A stretch of 64,000 bases of DNA from Phallusia mammillata (Eukaryota > Chordata > Ascidiacea > Phlebobranchia > Ascidiidae). Under the pieces are notes generated by a model that did no database searches, was not told where the DNA came from, and saw only the letters and a program-made list of their open reading frames with translations. Positions 34,781 through 49,299 of this stretch are shown piece by piece. The position numbers and the translations under genes are program-made. The stretch spans positions 159,550 through 223,549 of the forward strand of contig QLIY01000064.1 of the NCBI GenBank assembly GCA_003260075.1, given 5' to 3'. Positions within the stretch are counted from its first letter, which is position 1; each line of letters starts with the position of its first letter.

Positions 34781-35417
34781 ATGGTAAATATTTTTTTTCT
34801 TAGTTTTTCAACCAAGTTATACTGAATTACATCTGTCCCTATGCACACATTGTTATTGTATACATATTTTATTTTAGGGACAAGGTGCTTCTTACTTCAC
34901 TGAAGAAGAACAGGAAGAAATATTGGAAGAAACAAAATTATCTCCCAAGTATTTGATGGAAATCCAGAAGCGATATTCCAACCTTGATGCGAGCAAATCG
35001 AAAGATGAAACAGTTGGTGTTCCCGTCAAAGATATTTTATTAATCCCTGAAATTCATCAACATAAACTTGGATACTTGTTTGCTGAGAAATTAGGAGGTC
35101 GGAGTGGTCTTTTGTATCCAAAGGATTTTGTGAATTTATTCAGTGCTTTGTCAACTGCTCGGCCACCAAGTGAAAAATTAAAAATCCTATTTGATCTTCT
35201 TGATGTGCGGAGATTCGGTTACATTGGAGGGATCGAACTTTACAGATTCTATCATTTGTTGTTTTCCCCGGCACTTGACAATGATCAGATTGAAGCTATA
35301 ACAAGAAATGCCATAAAAGTTTGCGGGGAGAAAATTGACTTTGCAAAGTTTCAAACATGTTTTCCGCTGTGGCAAGTTGTGGAAAAAATGACTGTTGAGT
35401 TACAGCTGACTGAGTAA
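34781..35417 (+). CDS. Calcineurin-B-homologous (CHP/tescalcin-like) EF-hand protein
   Basis: Exon 1 contributes only ATG (34781-34783). Exon 2 is 34878-35417, ending in TAA, for 180 residues. The junction creates MGQGAS, a textbook N-myristoylation signal. The sequence continues FTEEEQEEILEETKLSPKYL, then KLKILFDLLDVRRFGYIGGI and LDNDQIEAITRNAI, the layout of CHP1/CHP2/tescalcin. The calcium-binding loops lack the usual acidic ligands (DVRRFGYIGGIE), so binding is probably weak or lost. Family members bind Na+/H+ exchangers and membranes. It lies 428 bases after the rhodanese gene and 281 before GUCD1 on the same strand. Confidence 0.8.
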
Positions 35418-35697
35418 AAAGCATAAAAACACATGAAATCCTGTTTTAATTGATAAACTTTTACAGCTTTTATAACTTAATTTTGCACCTGTAGTTTGTT
35501 GAATTTGTTTTAGGGTTTCATGCCACTGCTTGAAGTCTTCTAGAATATTTCAGCGCTTTATAAATCTGAACAATGTGTTACATTTGTATTTATACTTTTT
35601 CTATTTTATTTCTTTAGGATTTTTACATGTTTTGTTTAGGCATTTACTACTTTAAAGTAAAGATATTTTTAGCTGATGGTTTGCTATACACAGTAGG

Positions 35698-37087
35698 ATG
35701 GAAACTATCGTGCCTCAATCTGTTATTTATGATAAAATATCTGAGCAATGTGGAGACAAAATGTGTGATGGGTTAGTTTTGAAAGTTCCTCATCAGCAGC
35801 AGGTTGCAAACTGGGATTGCGGAGTCGTTTGTCTGGAAATGGTTGCAGCGTTTCGGTGAGTAACCAGTTATTTTTGTAACTATCTGTATTTATACAAATA
35901 CATAGTTTGATTTATTTGCAGCAATTTCCCAGAAAATGCAGTAAAATTGGCAATTGAAAAACATAACATGGATCATAGTGTATGGACCATTGATCTTGCC
36001 TATCTATGCATGTTATTAGGTTGGTTGCTTTGTGTGTATTTTATTGTTTGTAGTAATCATTCACCTTTTTTACCAACAGAAATAAGACATGAAATGTTCA
36101 CGCTCCTCACAGAGGTCAATGAGTCATTTGTGAATGAACCTTTTTATGCAAATCAAGCAAATTTTGATGCAGAAACTGACAGGGCAAACAGACTGTTTGC
36201 AATGGTCTGTGAAAACAACGTTTTGGTTGAAAAGAGAAAAGTAACTTTGGAATCCATAATATCCCATATAATTCTTCATACGCAGGTGAGCTAAATCATT
36301 TTGGTTGTGGTTGGTTTCGGAATATATCCAGTGGTGGATTCAAATGTTATTGTCAGCCGTTTCTTGACACAAAAGTCATATTTTGCAGCGGTTCTATCAC
36401 AAAAGTCATATTTTTCAGGGATTCAAATTTTTTGTCAGCCGGTTCTATCACAAAAGTCATTTTTTCAGTCAGTTCTGTTACAAAAAGTCCATTGACAGTA
36501 ACCAGTAATGCTAACCGTTTCGCTGATCTCATAAAATTTCGTGAGACGGGTCTGTAGAACCGGTGCGAACTGGCTGAATCACTGAATCTATTGAATACTT
36601 TGTGAAATTGTTGAAATTGCCATATTGATGCCATCTTGTTTGACTGCATGGCTTTAGTGTTGATCCTGCTTCGGAAAAGTGACAAATCTTTTTACCAAAT
36701 CAATTCCTTTTTATATTACAGCCAGTTATAGTTTTGATTGACAGCGCAAAACTTCAGACAATCCAGGAAGATTTTCTTGTTGAAAATATGAAGTCATTAA
36801 ATATTGGAGAGGATCAAAATGACAAGAAACAGGAAAGACACAGTGATTATTGTGGACATTTCATCCTAGTGCTTGGATTTGATCTGAAGCACCAACAAAT
36901 ATTCTATCATGATCCTTCAGCAAAAGGTGAGCATGTTTGTAAACACCATGGTGGTCAGTATTGTACATTGTTTTTATTTGTTTTAGATGGGTATTCTGTT
37001 TGCAGTCTAAAGTCTTTTGAGGATGCCTGGAGAAGTTTTGGCACAGACGAAGATATATTATTTACATTTCCCCCTTCCCAAACCTAA
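35698..37087 (+). CDS. GUCD1: GUCD1 (guanylyl cyclase domain-containing 1), 5 exons
   Basis: Exons 35698-35855, 35922-36019, 36080-36285, 36722-36926 and 36987-37087 are in consistent phase. Diagnostic parts are VPHQQQVANWDCGVVCLEM, SVWTIDLAYLCMLLG, ETDRANRLFAMVCENNVLVE, the GHFILVLGF strand, IFYHDPSA, and the C-terminal SFEDAWRSFGTDEDILF. The WDCG cysteine, GHF histidine and HDPSA aspartate are arranged as in papain-like/C39-type folds. The vertebrate protein is cytosolic and its activity is not well established. Intron 3 contains a hAT-like MITE (36329-36584). Confidence 0.92.
36329..36584. mobile_element. hAT-like MITE, family A (copy 3)
   Basis: Starts CAGTGGTGGATTCAAA and ends GGCTGAATCACTG. 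Three AAAAGTCATATTTT-type modules occur inside. Opposite orientation to the copy at 2668. In GUCD1 intron 3. Confidence 0.7.
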
Positions 37088-37468
37088 ATACAGCCATTTT
37101 TTCCAGGAAAAAATTGTTGGTTTTAATTGATATGTTTGTTGGTACTGTTGCTTTTTTCTGCTTACTGTGGTGCAATAACTTACACGATTTTAAACTTTTT
37201 CATTTGAGATTTCAATGTGTCTGGTACTTGCCCTTATCGTCTTTTTGCATATTTTTCGGGCAAAATTGGCCTTACTTTTTTGCATGCTTTTTAAAAAATT
37301 ACCACTGTGCCCTTTTCAAATTAGTATTTTACCCTTTTTAAATGTCATTTTCAGTGGAGCACAAAATACAAGCATTTTAATAATTGCTGAAATTGTTTGT
37401 AACTGCAAGAAAAAAAACGCAACGAGCCAACACAAAAAAACGGGTATAAACCGCAAAATTACCAGATT

Positions 37469-38044
37469 TCAAAACAATCCATTTGTCAATTGTTTGTAAA
37501 CAGACATTCTACGTAGGTTTTTCACTTGATGAGCTCCTTTTGCTATAATATTACCAATACTTCCACCAGCTTTGCCCGCAGTTGCTGCTTGTTGCAATTT
37601 ATTCAGTACCAGAAGAAATTCCTCGAAATCCACAGTATTTGATCCGTCAAGATCGATTTCCCGGAAATATTTCATCCGGTCTTCCTCGTTGCTCGTCTCA
37701 CCGAATTCGTCCAGAACCATATTCATTTCCTTATAGTCGATCAAGCCGTCCCGGTTTAAATCGAAAATTTCAAACTGGATTTTAAAATCTCCGATATCTT
37801 CTGCCTCCCACTGAGGAAATCGTTTTCCGTAGGCTTCGTCGGAAACGTCGGTTAAAAGTTTTCGTTTCTCGTTGATGTGCTTTCGCTGGGAGAATATGTC
37901 GGCGCAGTAGGTTCTGTGCAGCAAATCTATTTCATTCTCATCCTTGACAACGTCGGTTTTGCGCTGGCCCAGTGCGTTGTAATCTTGTTGTCTGTGATAA
38001 CTAATAGTTTCAGGCTGGAGCTGGTAATACATAAAGTTGCCCAT
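37469..38044 (-). CDS. Single-exon EF-hand protein
   Basis: 191 residues with ATG at 38044-38042 and TGA at 37469-37471. Two canonical EF-hand loops are visible: DLNRDGLIDYKE (about 95-106) and DLDGSNTVDFEE (about 131-142), with acidic residues at the ligand positions. The N-terminus MGNFMYYQL could be myristoylated. The C-terminal tail is basic. The overall layout loosely resembles swiprosin/AIF1-type proteins, but I would not name an orthologue. The gene converges with GUCD1, with about 380 bases between stop codons. Confidence 0.75.
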   Translation of the reverse strand: MGNFMYYQLQPETISYHRQQDYNALGQRKTDVVKDENEIDLLHRTYCADIFSQRKHINEKRKLLTDVSDEAYGKRFPQWEAEDIGDFKIQFEIFDLNRDGLIDYKEMNMVLDEFGETSNEEDRMKYFREIDLDGSNTVDFEEFLLVLNKLQQAATAGKAGGSIGNIIAKGAHQVKNLRRMSVYKQLTNGLF

Positions 38045-38099
38045 CTTTACTGTAACTTGATGCAGGAAATATTTCTAGCTTTGTCAGTCAAGTTCTGAT

Positions 38100-39500
38100 T
38101 ATGTTTGTGACGTAGGTACATAAAACAAAGCAATATACAATGGGTTATTGTGACGTTTCAACTTTTTTAAAGTTGTAGGTTTGTACAAGCACAAGCTGCT
38201 GGGACTTTATTATTTTTTTTTTGTTTCTTTAAATGTTAAAATAGTTTTCAGTTAAACAAAAGGAACGAATATTTTGTTAATGAAAACGCGTAATAAATAT
38301 TTCTCCACACATTCGGCGAAGGGCAAAGGTTGTTTTTGACGTCATTGGGTTGGTAAACATTTCAGATTTTCAGCACGTTTGTTTCTCGATTTCGCAACTA
38401 AGGTGTTGGCGCCGTAACCGCCGTCCATGACATGTCGTGTTACTGATATTAAGTGGTGCCGGTTGTAGCAGGTTTTATTAAAAAGGTAAATCAAAAATGA
38501 GCATTGCTTTTTTTGTCAAATATAAATTGGAAACATTTTGTAAGCACTCGAATATAAATTGTCTTTTTATGAGGCATCCTAAAACTTATTGTAGACTTAG
38601 TTCCAAGGATAATGTCAGTTTTATGTAAGTTTTAAAACAGTGGTTTTTAACTTGTTCCATTAACCACCAGCCCAGCTGCAATTTAAACAATATCGTGGAC
38701 TGCTACTTTTACCGTATATTATAGATTATACCTAATGTAAACAACAAGTAACTTGTTTTGAAATATATTTCTGTCTTGATCAAAACTGAATTAAAATAAT
38801 CGACAGCCAACATTTTTATTTCAAGCCCCCCCCCCATATTATAGATTATACCTAATGTAAACAACAAGTAACTTGTTTTGAAAGATATTTCTGTCTTGAT
38901 CAAAACTGAATTAAAATAATCGACAGCTAACATTTTTATTTCAAATATAAAATATACATGTGATTATTTTCAGTTTGTGACCAAGAATTTTACATGTCCC
39001 GTGGCTGTGCAGCACCAGTCAGAACCACATGTAAAATATTGTCCATTTTTTCGCAAGACATATGTATCTTACTTATTTGAAAATGCAGTGTGCAAATAAC
39101 AAAGAGTAAAACATTAAAGAAATAGATTAAAATTAGAAAAAAATCAACCTGCATAAAAAATCATGCATAAGAATTTCTTTACTAAAGTTAACTAGTTATT
39201 ACCTAACTACTTTATGATATGCAGCCAAAAACAATTAATGTGGTGATTTCCAATTGCACTGAAATTTATCTTTCTTGCTGTTTTAAATAGGGTATATGCA
39301 ACATTTAATTACAACAAATATACATATAGTGTGCTCCCTTTTATTTTTTTGTATTTACACTGCAAAACTAAATGTTAATAGAATTGCTTGATATGATTTT
39401 TTCATATCTTTTCATTCACACTTAACAATTATATAATTGTGTGTTACAGATAATTTGTCTCATAAATAAACTTTACTAATCTTCTTATTAATAAAGCAAT
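38100..39500. other. Intergenic; hAT-like remnant and C10 join
   Basis: A sequence starting CAGTGGTTTTTAACTTG near 38638 and ending near 39029 (GTCAGAACCAC) resembles a degraded family-E element. A C10 run at 38826-38835 lies between copies of about 110 bases (38715-38825 and 38836-38945). No gene recognised. Confidence 0.55.
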
Positions 39501-39503
39501 AAA

Positions 39504-44163
<4,660 letters not shown>

Positions 44164-44209
44164 TTTACTCAACCTGGACCAAAAAATTACTTAATGTGGA
44201 ATAAACTGT

Positions 44210-44890
44210 GGAAATTTATACCATGAAACCGTTTTGACCCAACTGTAAACCTGATATCTTCAATATCAATAGTTTGACTTGAAGCCTTGCTTGATAATGC
44301 ATATTTATTGCTTTTGTTGCATTTCGTTAAATAGTAGGAGTTATTTTAGTTAGAAATTGTTTCGTTATGTTTGAAATATATCTTTGTATCCGCTATACGT
44401 TCAGAACGCTGGTTAAACTATTTGTTTGTACAAATACCTGTGTGTAAAAAGTTTGTTCCAGAAAACCGTTGAAGATTAAATTATCCAGGTTTGTGCAATC
44501 ATAAAAATATCACTGTGGAAACGTTCCTGTCCACAACACAAACTAATTCGAAGTTTAATTTGAAACTAAACAACATTAAATTACTGGAACGGTAATTAAA
44601 TAGTAACTGCAAACCGCTGCCTATTTTGCACTGCTTGTAAGTAATTCAAATTTGTCACACAAATAAATTTAAATACAGATTAGCAGAGCAAATATTTCAT
44701 CCAGGTTTATGTCAGTAATACTTAAGTTACGAAACAGTGCGCATTTTGTCGCTATTGTTACGTAATAGAGCAGGTTGAAGGCTTGTTGCAGTGTTAATTT
44801 CAGTGAATAAAAAGTTGTAGAAATGGATTTTGAGTAACTTTTAAATGCAACGCAAAAAATAGGTTAAAAAAAAAAAACTAGCCGTAATGT
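44210..44890. other. Intergenic between REEP and the next gene
   Basis: AT-rich, with no recognised exon or repeat. Likely holds the REEP 3' UTR end and the promoter of the downstream gene. Confidence 0.5.
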
Positions 44891-44897
44891 AGCAGCA

Positions 44898-47800
44898 ATG
44901 GAATACGGAGATGACGAAGAAATAGAAGAACAAAATTCAAGTTACGCGAATTCTGAAAGTTTTGACAATTATTCTGAAATCAGTGAAGAAAAACCGAAAA
45001 AGAAAAAATGGCGCTTGTTAAAAATATTCGCCAAAATTTTTCGTGGTAGGAAAAGTAAATCAGCTGACGAAATTCGAGTTGAAACTTTGTCGGATTTGGG
45101 TCAATCAGACGCGTCGGACGGTGATTGGCTATCGCGGAATCACGTGGCCAAACCGAAACGACCCTTAGTGGCAAGAAGTGAAATTTTTGAACCGCGCGAT
45201 GATTTGTCTTTGGGAAGCGAAAAATCTGCACAAAATTTACGCTCGAATGAAACAAGCCCAAAACCCGGGTGGAAACATCATGGCTTGTTACGTCATAAAG
45301 ATGATTTAACGTCAACGACGAAAAAAGTTTTACAAAATCGGGTGGAAAGTCCTGTAAGTAAAATAAAATGATATCTGAAATAATCTGTGATACTGATGTT
45401 GTAGTTCTTTCCTAGTGTTAAATCTTAGATACACAAGACACGGACTTAAACAGTAGCTTTAATAAAAACCAAATTGCCAGCGAAGTAGAATAAAATGTAC
45501 TAGTTTTATTAAACAGATGTTTTGACAAAAACAATTTACATCATCTGTAAAAATTGTCGAAACGTATGTTTAATAAAATGAGTAGGCTACGTTGTATTCT
45601 ACATCCTTGGCAATTTGGTTTTTATTCCAAAGGTAAATCTGCTTTCAGGAAAATACCCCCAAAGGCGGGAAATCCCCTATTTCCAGGTCCCCTACGTCAA
45701 CAGGGGAAACCCCCACCCGTACCCCGCGCAGTGACGTCACTTCCAACCCTCCCCACACTCCAGATCGGTGAGAGACAAGTTATTATGTTTCTGCTGTATT
45801 TAATGTTCTGTGTTTAATGTTGTTGTTATTTTATTGTAGCCCAACCCCGAAACCTCGTGTAAAGAAACGCCACAGCAGACAACCTGGAAGTATTTCCTCT
45901 CCTGCCCCTTCAGTCCCGAAGTCGCCGGTGAGTTGGTGTCACACTGTAGCAGTCACGTGATTTTAAACTAATACAGATTCCCCCCCCCCGCCGGTGAGTT
46001 GGTGTCACACTGTAGCAGTCACGTGATTTTAAACTAACACAGATTTTGCTTCTGTGTTATCGACATCGAAATATATGTGGCCGCCATGGAATGCAGCACG
46101 TTTTATGGAATTTATGTAAACGTTTTTTTTTTTTCAACAAACAAAGCATCGATTTTTATGCATATTGAGGAATCAGAACGTCATTTCACTAAGAGCCGAG
46201 CCAGTGTGTACAAAATGTATGTTGGATTTCGCTTGTGTGCCAATGAATGATGCTTTTTTAAGCCGCAATATTTCTGCACGATGTTTAGTGTAGTCTTTGT
46301 GGTACTAAATTCCATGCTGACGACTAAGCTTAGGCGTCTCTTTGTTACTGCTACGCAGTGGTTGGATTCAAATATTATTGTCAGCCGGTTCTGTTACAAA
46401 AGTCATATTTTTCAGCCGGCTATGTTACAAAAGTCATATTTTTCAGCCGGTTCTGTTACAAAAAGTCCATTGACAATAACCAGTAATGCTAACCGGTTCG
46501 CTAATATCATAAAATTTCGTGAGAAGGTTCTATAGAACCGGTGCAAACCGGCTGAATCTTACCGCTGCTGCTACACTATGGAAATAAACGTGCAAATTTG
46601 TTTGTGTTTTGAAGCAAGCAGCGCACTACCTAGTGGTGGAAATAGTTTACCACGGACGGGCGCTAGAGGAAGCAGAGAAGTCAAAAGTTCAGGAGAAAAT
46701 TGGGCAATACGTCGATCATTTATTACGTCATGATGCACATTCTACGTCACCAACGATATCACCTCAGCAGGTATTTAGTTTTCTTCACCCACAAATTATG
46801 CTGGTTAACATCATTTTTTCTCAGGCAAACGTGGAAGACGCGTTTTGTCCGATTCCAATGCCAAGATCCATCAAAACTTCACCACCGACCAAGAACAGGT
46901 AAAAACATTTAAGTACAANACACACTGCAGCATATTTACAGCTAGGCTTCGGCAGGTGTTCAAGGAAATTGATTTGACGAATAATGTAAATTTATTTCTT
47001 TGCTGGTAGCTGGTTTGCTTGAACAATGTTTTTGTCAAGTTAGTGTTTCACACAGCAGTGGTGTTTTTTTTTTTCCCTATGTAGTGGCCCCACCTCGCCT
47101 CAACAAGTGACGACCAACCGGTCTTGTTCGTGTCGTCTCCTTCCTATGCAGTAACGCAAAAGGCGAGGAGAAAAAAACAATAAGTAAACTAGATCAAAAT
47201 AAAAGTTACTTAAACCGGAAGAAAGGGTAGGGAGCAGTGCACATTGTTTCGACCTATAAGGTCTCATCGGTGCAGCTGGTGACGGAAGATAGGCTGTATT
47301 GACTAGTGTAGCCATCTAACAGCACTCTAGTTTGTTGGGAGCAACAGGGTACAACCCCATGCCTCACCTAGTCTGTGCGATGCCACAACTGGGTGTACAG
47401 CACAGGCGAAACTGGCTCAAATTGCCAAAGATCCTTGCTTTTTAGTGTATTTGAACGCGCTTGTTTCCGCTTGTAGGCTACATTATAATTTCACTGATAA
47501 AGACGAATGTTTTTTGTCGGAACGTCTGTTTAATAAAATGAGTACGTTTTATTCTACATCCTTGGTAATTTGGTTTTTTAATAAAGGTAAAAACAAGTTC
47601 AACAAATGAAACTATATTTTACCACTTTGATTTGTTTAACAGATTTTCGCCAATGAGCGCCGCAGACACGGTAAGATTTGTTATAATTTTGTTGTTTGAA
47701 ATATGAACCACATAAACTAAGCCTGATTTAATTTTCAGTATCACGCTCTGGCGAATGTCAAACACATCAAGTTATCACCGCAAGAGCGCCCTCCAGCGGA

Positions 47801-48685
47801 AACAACAGTGAGTAAACGCGATCTACTCAAGTTATTGTCACAAAATGACGTAATTGTGCGTAGTTATCGGCACAACGGTTGGAGAGCCCCGGTGAAATGC
47901 GACGTATGGAGTTACGTGACCACGCGGGCAATCTCAAGGACAAACGTTTCGATTCGATGGGATACGAGACGACCTCGGTCAAGTTCAATGTCATGCAGAA
48001 CAAATCGACCACAAGTCACCAGGAAATTTCACCCACCCAAGAACAGGTAGTTGTGTGTTAACCTCGCTTAATATCCCACTGTCAATCAACTTTACTCACG
48101 TGACTCAGTCCGTTGACGCGCCACCTAGCGGCAACGCACCGAAGAAACCAGTTCGATTCAAGCAAGACAAACAACAAAGCCCCAATATGACGTCACCACG
48201 ACGTCGTAAAAAGAAAGGAATGACGTCACCTTCTTGCGGACCACCGAGTCGCTTGAAAAATGAACAAATGAACGATGAGAAGCGATCAGTGAGTGTTTAA
48301 TAAGTTTGACAAGTAAAGATTTGCTAACCTAAACCGGTTTCAATTATATTACAGGCCTTCCGTGTCGTTGATAAACAAGCCTCAAAACGCAAAGTTCCTT
48401 ACAAAGGTTTGATTTCTGTAATCGACTTTATTGAAGTTAAAATACACAAACAATTTATATGTAGAAATAGCTTCACGCAACTGCTCCGCAGAACAAGGCA
48501 AGAAATGGCGCACTCTAACGGATCACGAAGCGTGGTGGATGCCCCGCGAGTGGGCACAAGAGCGCGCAATTGGGATTTACAACAAAAGAAGCTTAAAAGC
48601 GCAAGAAATGTTGGACAAAGAACTAGAATTGTCAAAAATGGCAAATGTTGAAAAAATTAGAACTTCAAAGTTTGTAAAAATGTAA
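44898..48685 (+). CDS. Unrecognised basic, low-complexity protein, 11 coding exons
   Basis: Exons 44898-45353, 45649-45767, 45840-45927, 46615-46770, 46825-46898, 47643-47670, 47739-47807, 47864-48046, 48109-48288, 48355-48406 and 48465-48685 join in one frame of 542 codons. The N-terminus is acidic (MEYGDDEEIEE), followed by a Lys/Arg-rich block (KPKKKKWRLLKIFAKIFRGR) and Ser/Thr/Pro-rich stretches. A later segment has YHGRALEEAEKSKVQEKIGQ. The C-terminus is more conserved-looking: WRTLTDHEAWWMPREWAQER and KAQEMLDKELELSKMANVEK. I recognise no domain. It is probably intracellular, perhaps cytoskeletal or nuclear. AATAAA follows at about 48698. The intron at 46899-47642 contains a misplaced duplicate of sequence from 49 kb. 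Confidence 0.7.
45980..45989. other. C10 run between direct copies (probable assembly join)
   Basis: Arms about 45923-45979 and 45990-46044. They repeat the exon 3 donor region (GCCGGTGAGTTGGTGTCACA) of the unrecognised gene. Confidence 0.75.
46356..46567. mobile_element. hAT-like MITE, family A (copy 4)
   Basis: Begins CAGTGGTTGGATTCAAAT and ends near GGCTGAATCTTACCGCTG. Carries the shared AACCAGTAATGCTAACCGGT. Ends about 50 bases before exon 4 of the unrecognised gene. Confidence 0.7.
46919..47068. repeat. N followed by a copy of sequence at 49171-49318
   Basis: After the N at 46919, about 148 bases starting ACACACTGCAGCATATTTAC match 49171-49318 almost exactly, including the 3' end of the GPCR coding exon. 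It looks like a misplaced contig end. Confidence 0.8.
47229..47345. mobile_element. MITE copy 3 of the 334-480 family (inverted)
   Basis: In reverse complement it reads through GTCACCAGCTGCA and TGAGACCTTATAGGTC like copies 1 and 2. Intronic. Confidence 0.6.
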
Positions 48686-48765
48686 ATCACATTTCAATAA
48701 AACCGTGTCCACATTGCGCATTTTTACTTTTTTTCATATTTCACAAGGTTTATTACTATTTTGCT

Positions 48766-48777
48766 CCCCCCCCCCCC
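48766..48777. other. C12 run between direct copies (probable assembly join)
   Basis: Arms about 48637-48765 and 48778-48907. The right copy repeats the last 16 codons and 3' UTR of the preceding gene. Confidence 0.8.
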
Positions 48778-49299
48778 AAAAATGGCAAATGTTGAAAAAA
48801 TTAGAACTTCAAAGTTTGTAAAAATATAAATCACATTTCAATAAAACCGTGTCCACATTGTGCATTTTTACTTTTTTCCATATTTCACAAGGTTTATTAC
48901 TATTTTGCGCCTTGTTTATAATTCATTTTCAAACAAGTTATGATAAAATAAATCATTTGTCAATTATTCGGCGGCGTTTTTGTGTGTTCAGCAAGTTAGT
49001 ATCGCAATGGTTATGTTAAAGTACTTTTCGTGCCGCGGGAATATTTCGAAGGAAAACAACTTTGTCGTCATAGCTACTAGCTAGAAAATAATCAGCTTTA
49101 ACAAAATGTTTCGTGTAATAGTCAATAAGTTTATGTGCATGCACAAAATGGGTACGACGACAAGCAAAAAAACACACTGCAGCATATTTACAGCTAGGCT
49201 TCGGCAGGTGTTCAAGGAAATTGATTTGACGAATAATGTAAATTTATTTCTTTGCTGGTAGCTGGTTTGCTTGAACAATGTTTTTGTCAAGTTAGTGTT

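Noticed and set aside
48778..48830. Second copy of the end of the unrecognised gene's last exon
   Set aside because: Repeats the sequence before the C12 run, with no acceptor; a join artefact.
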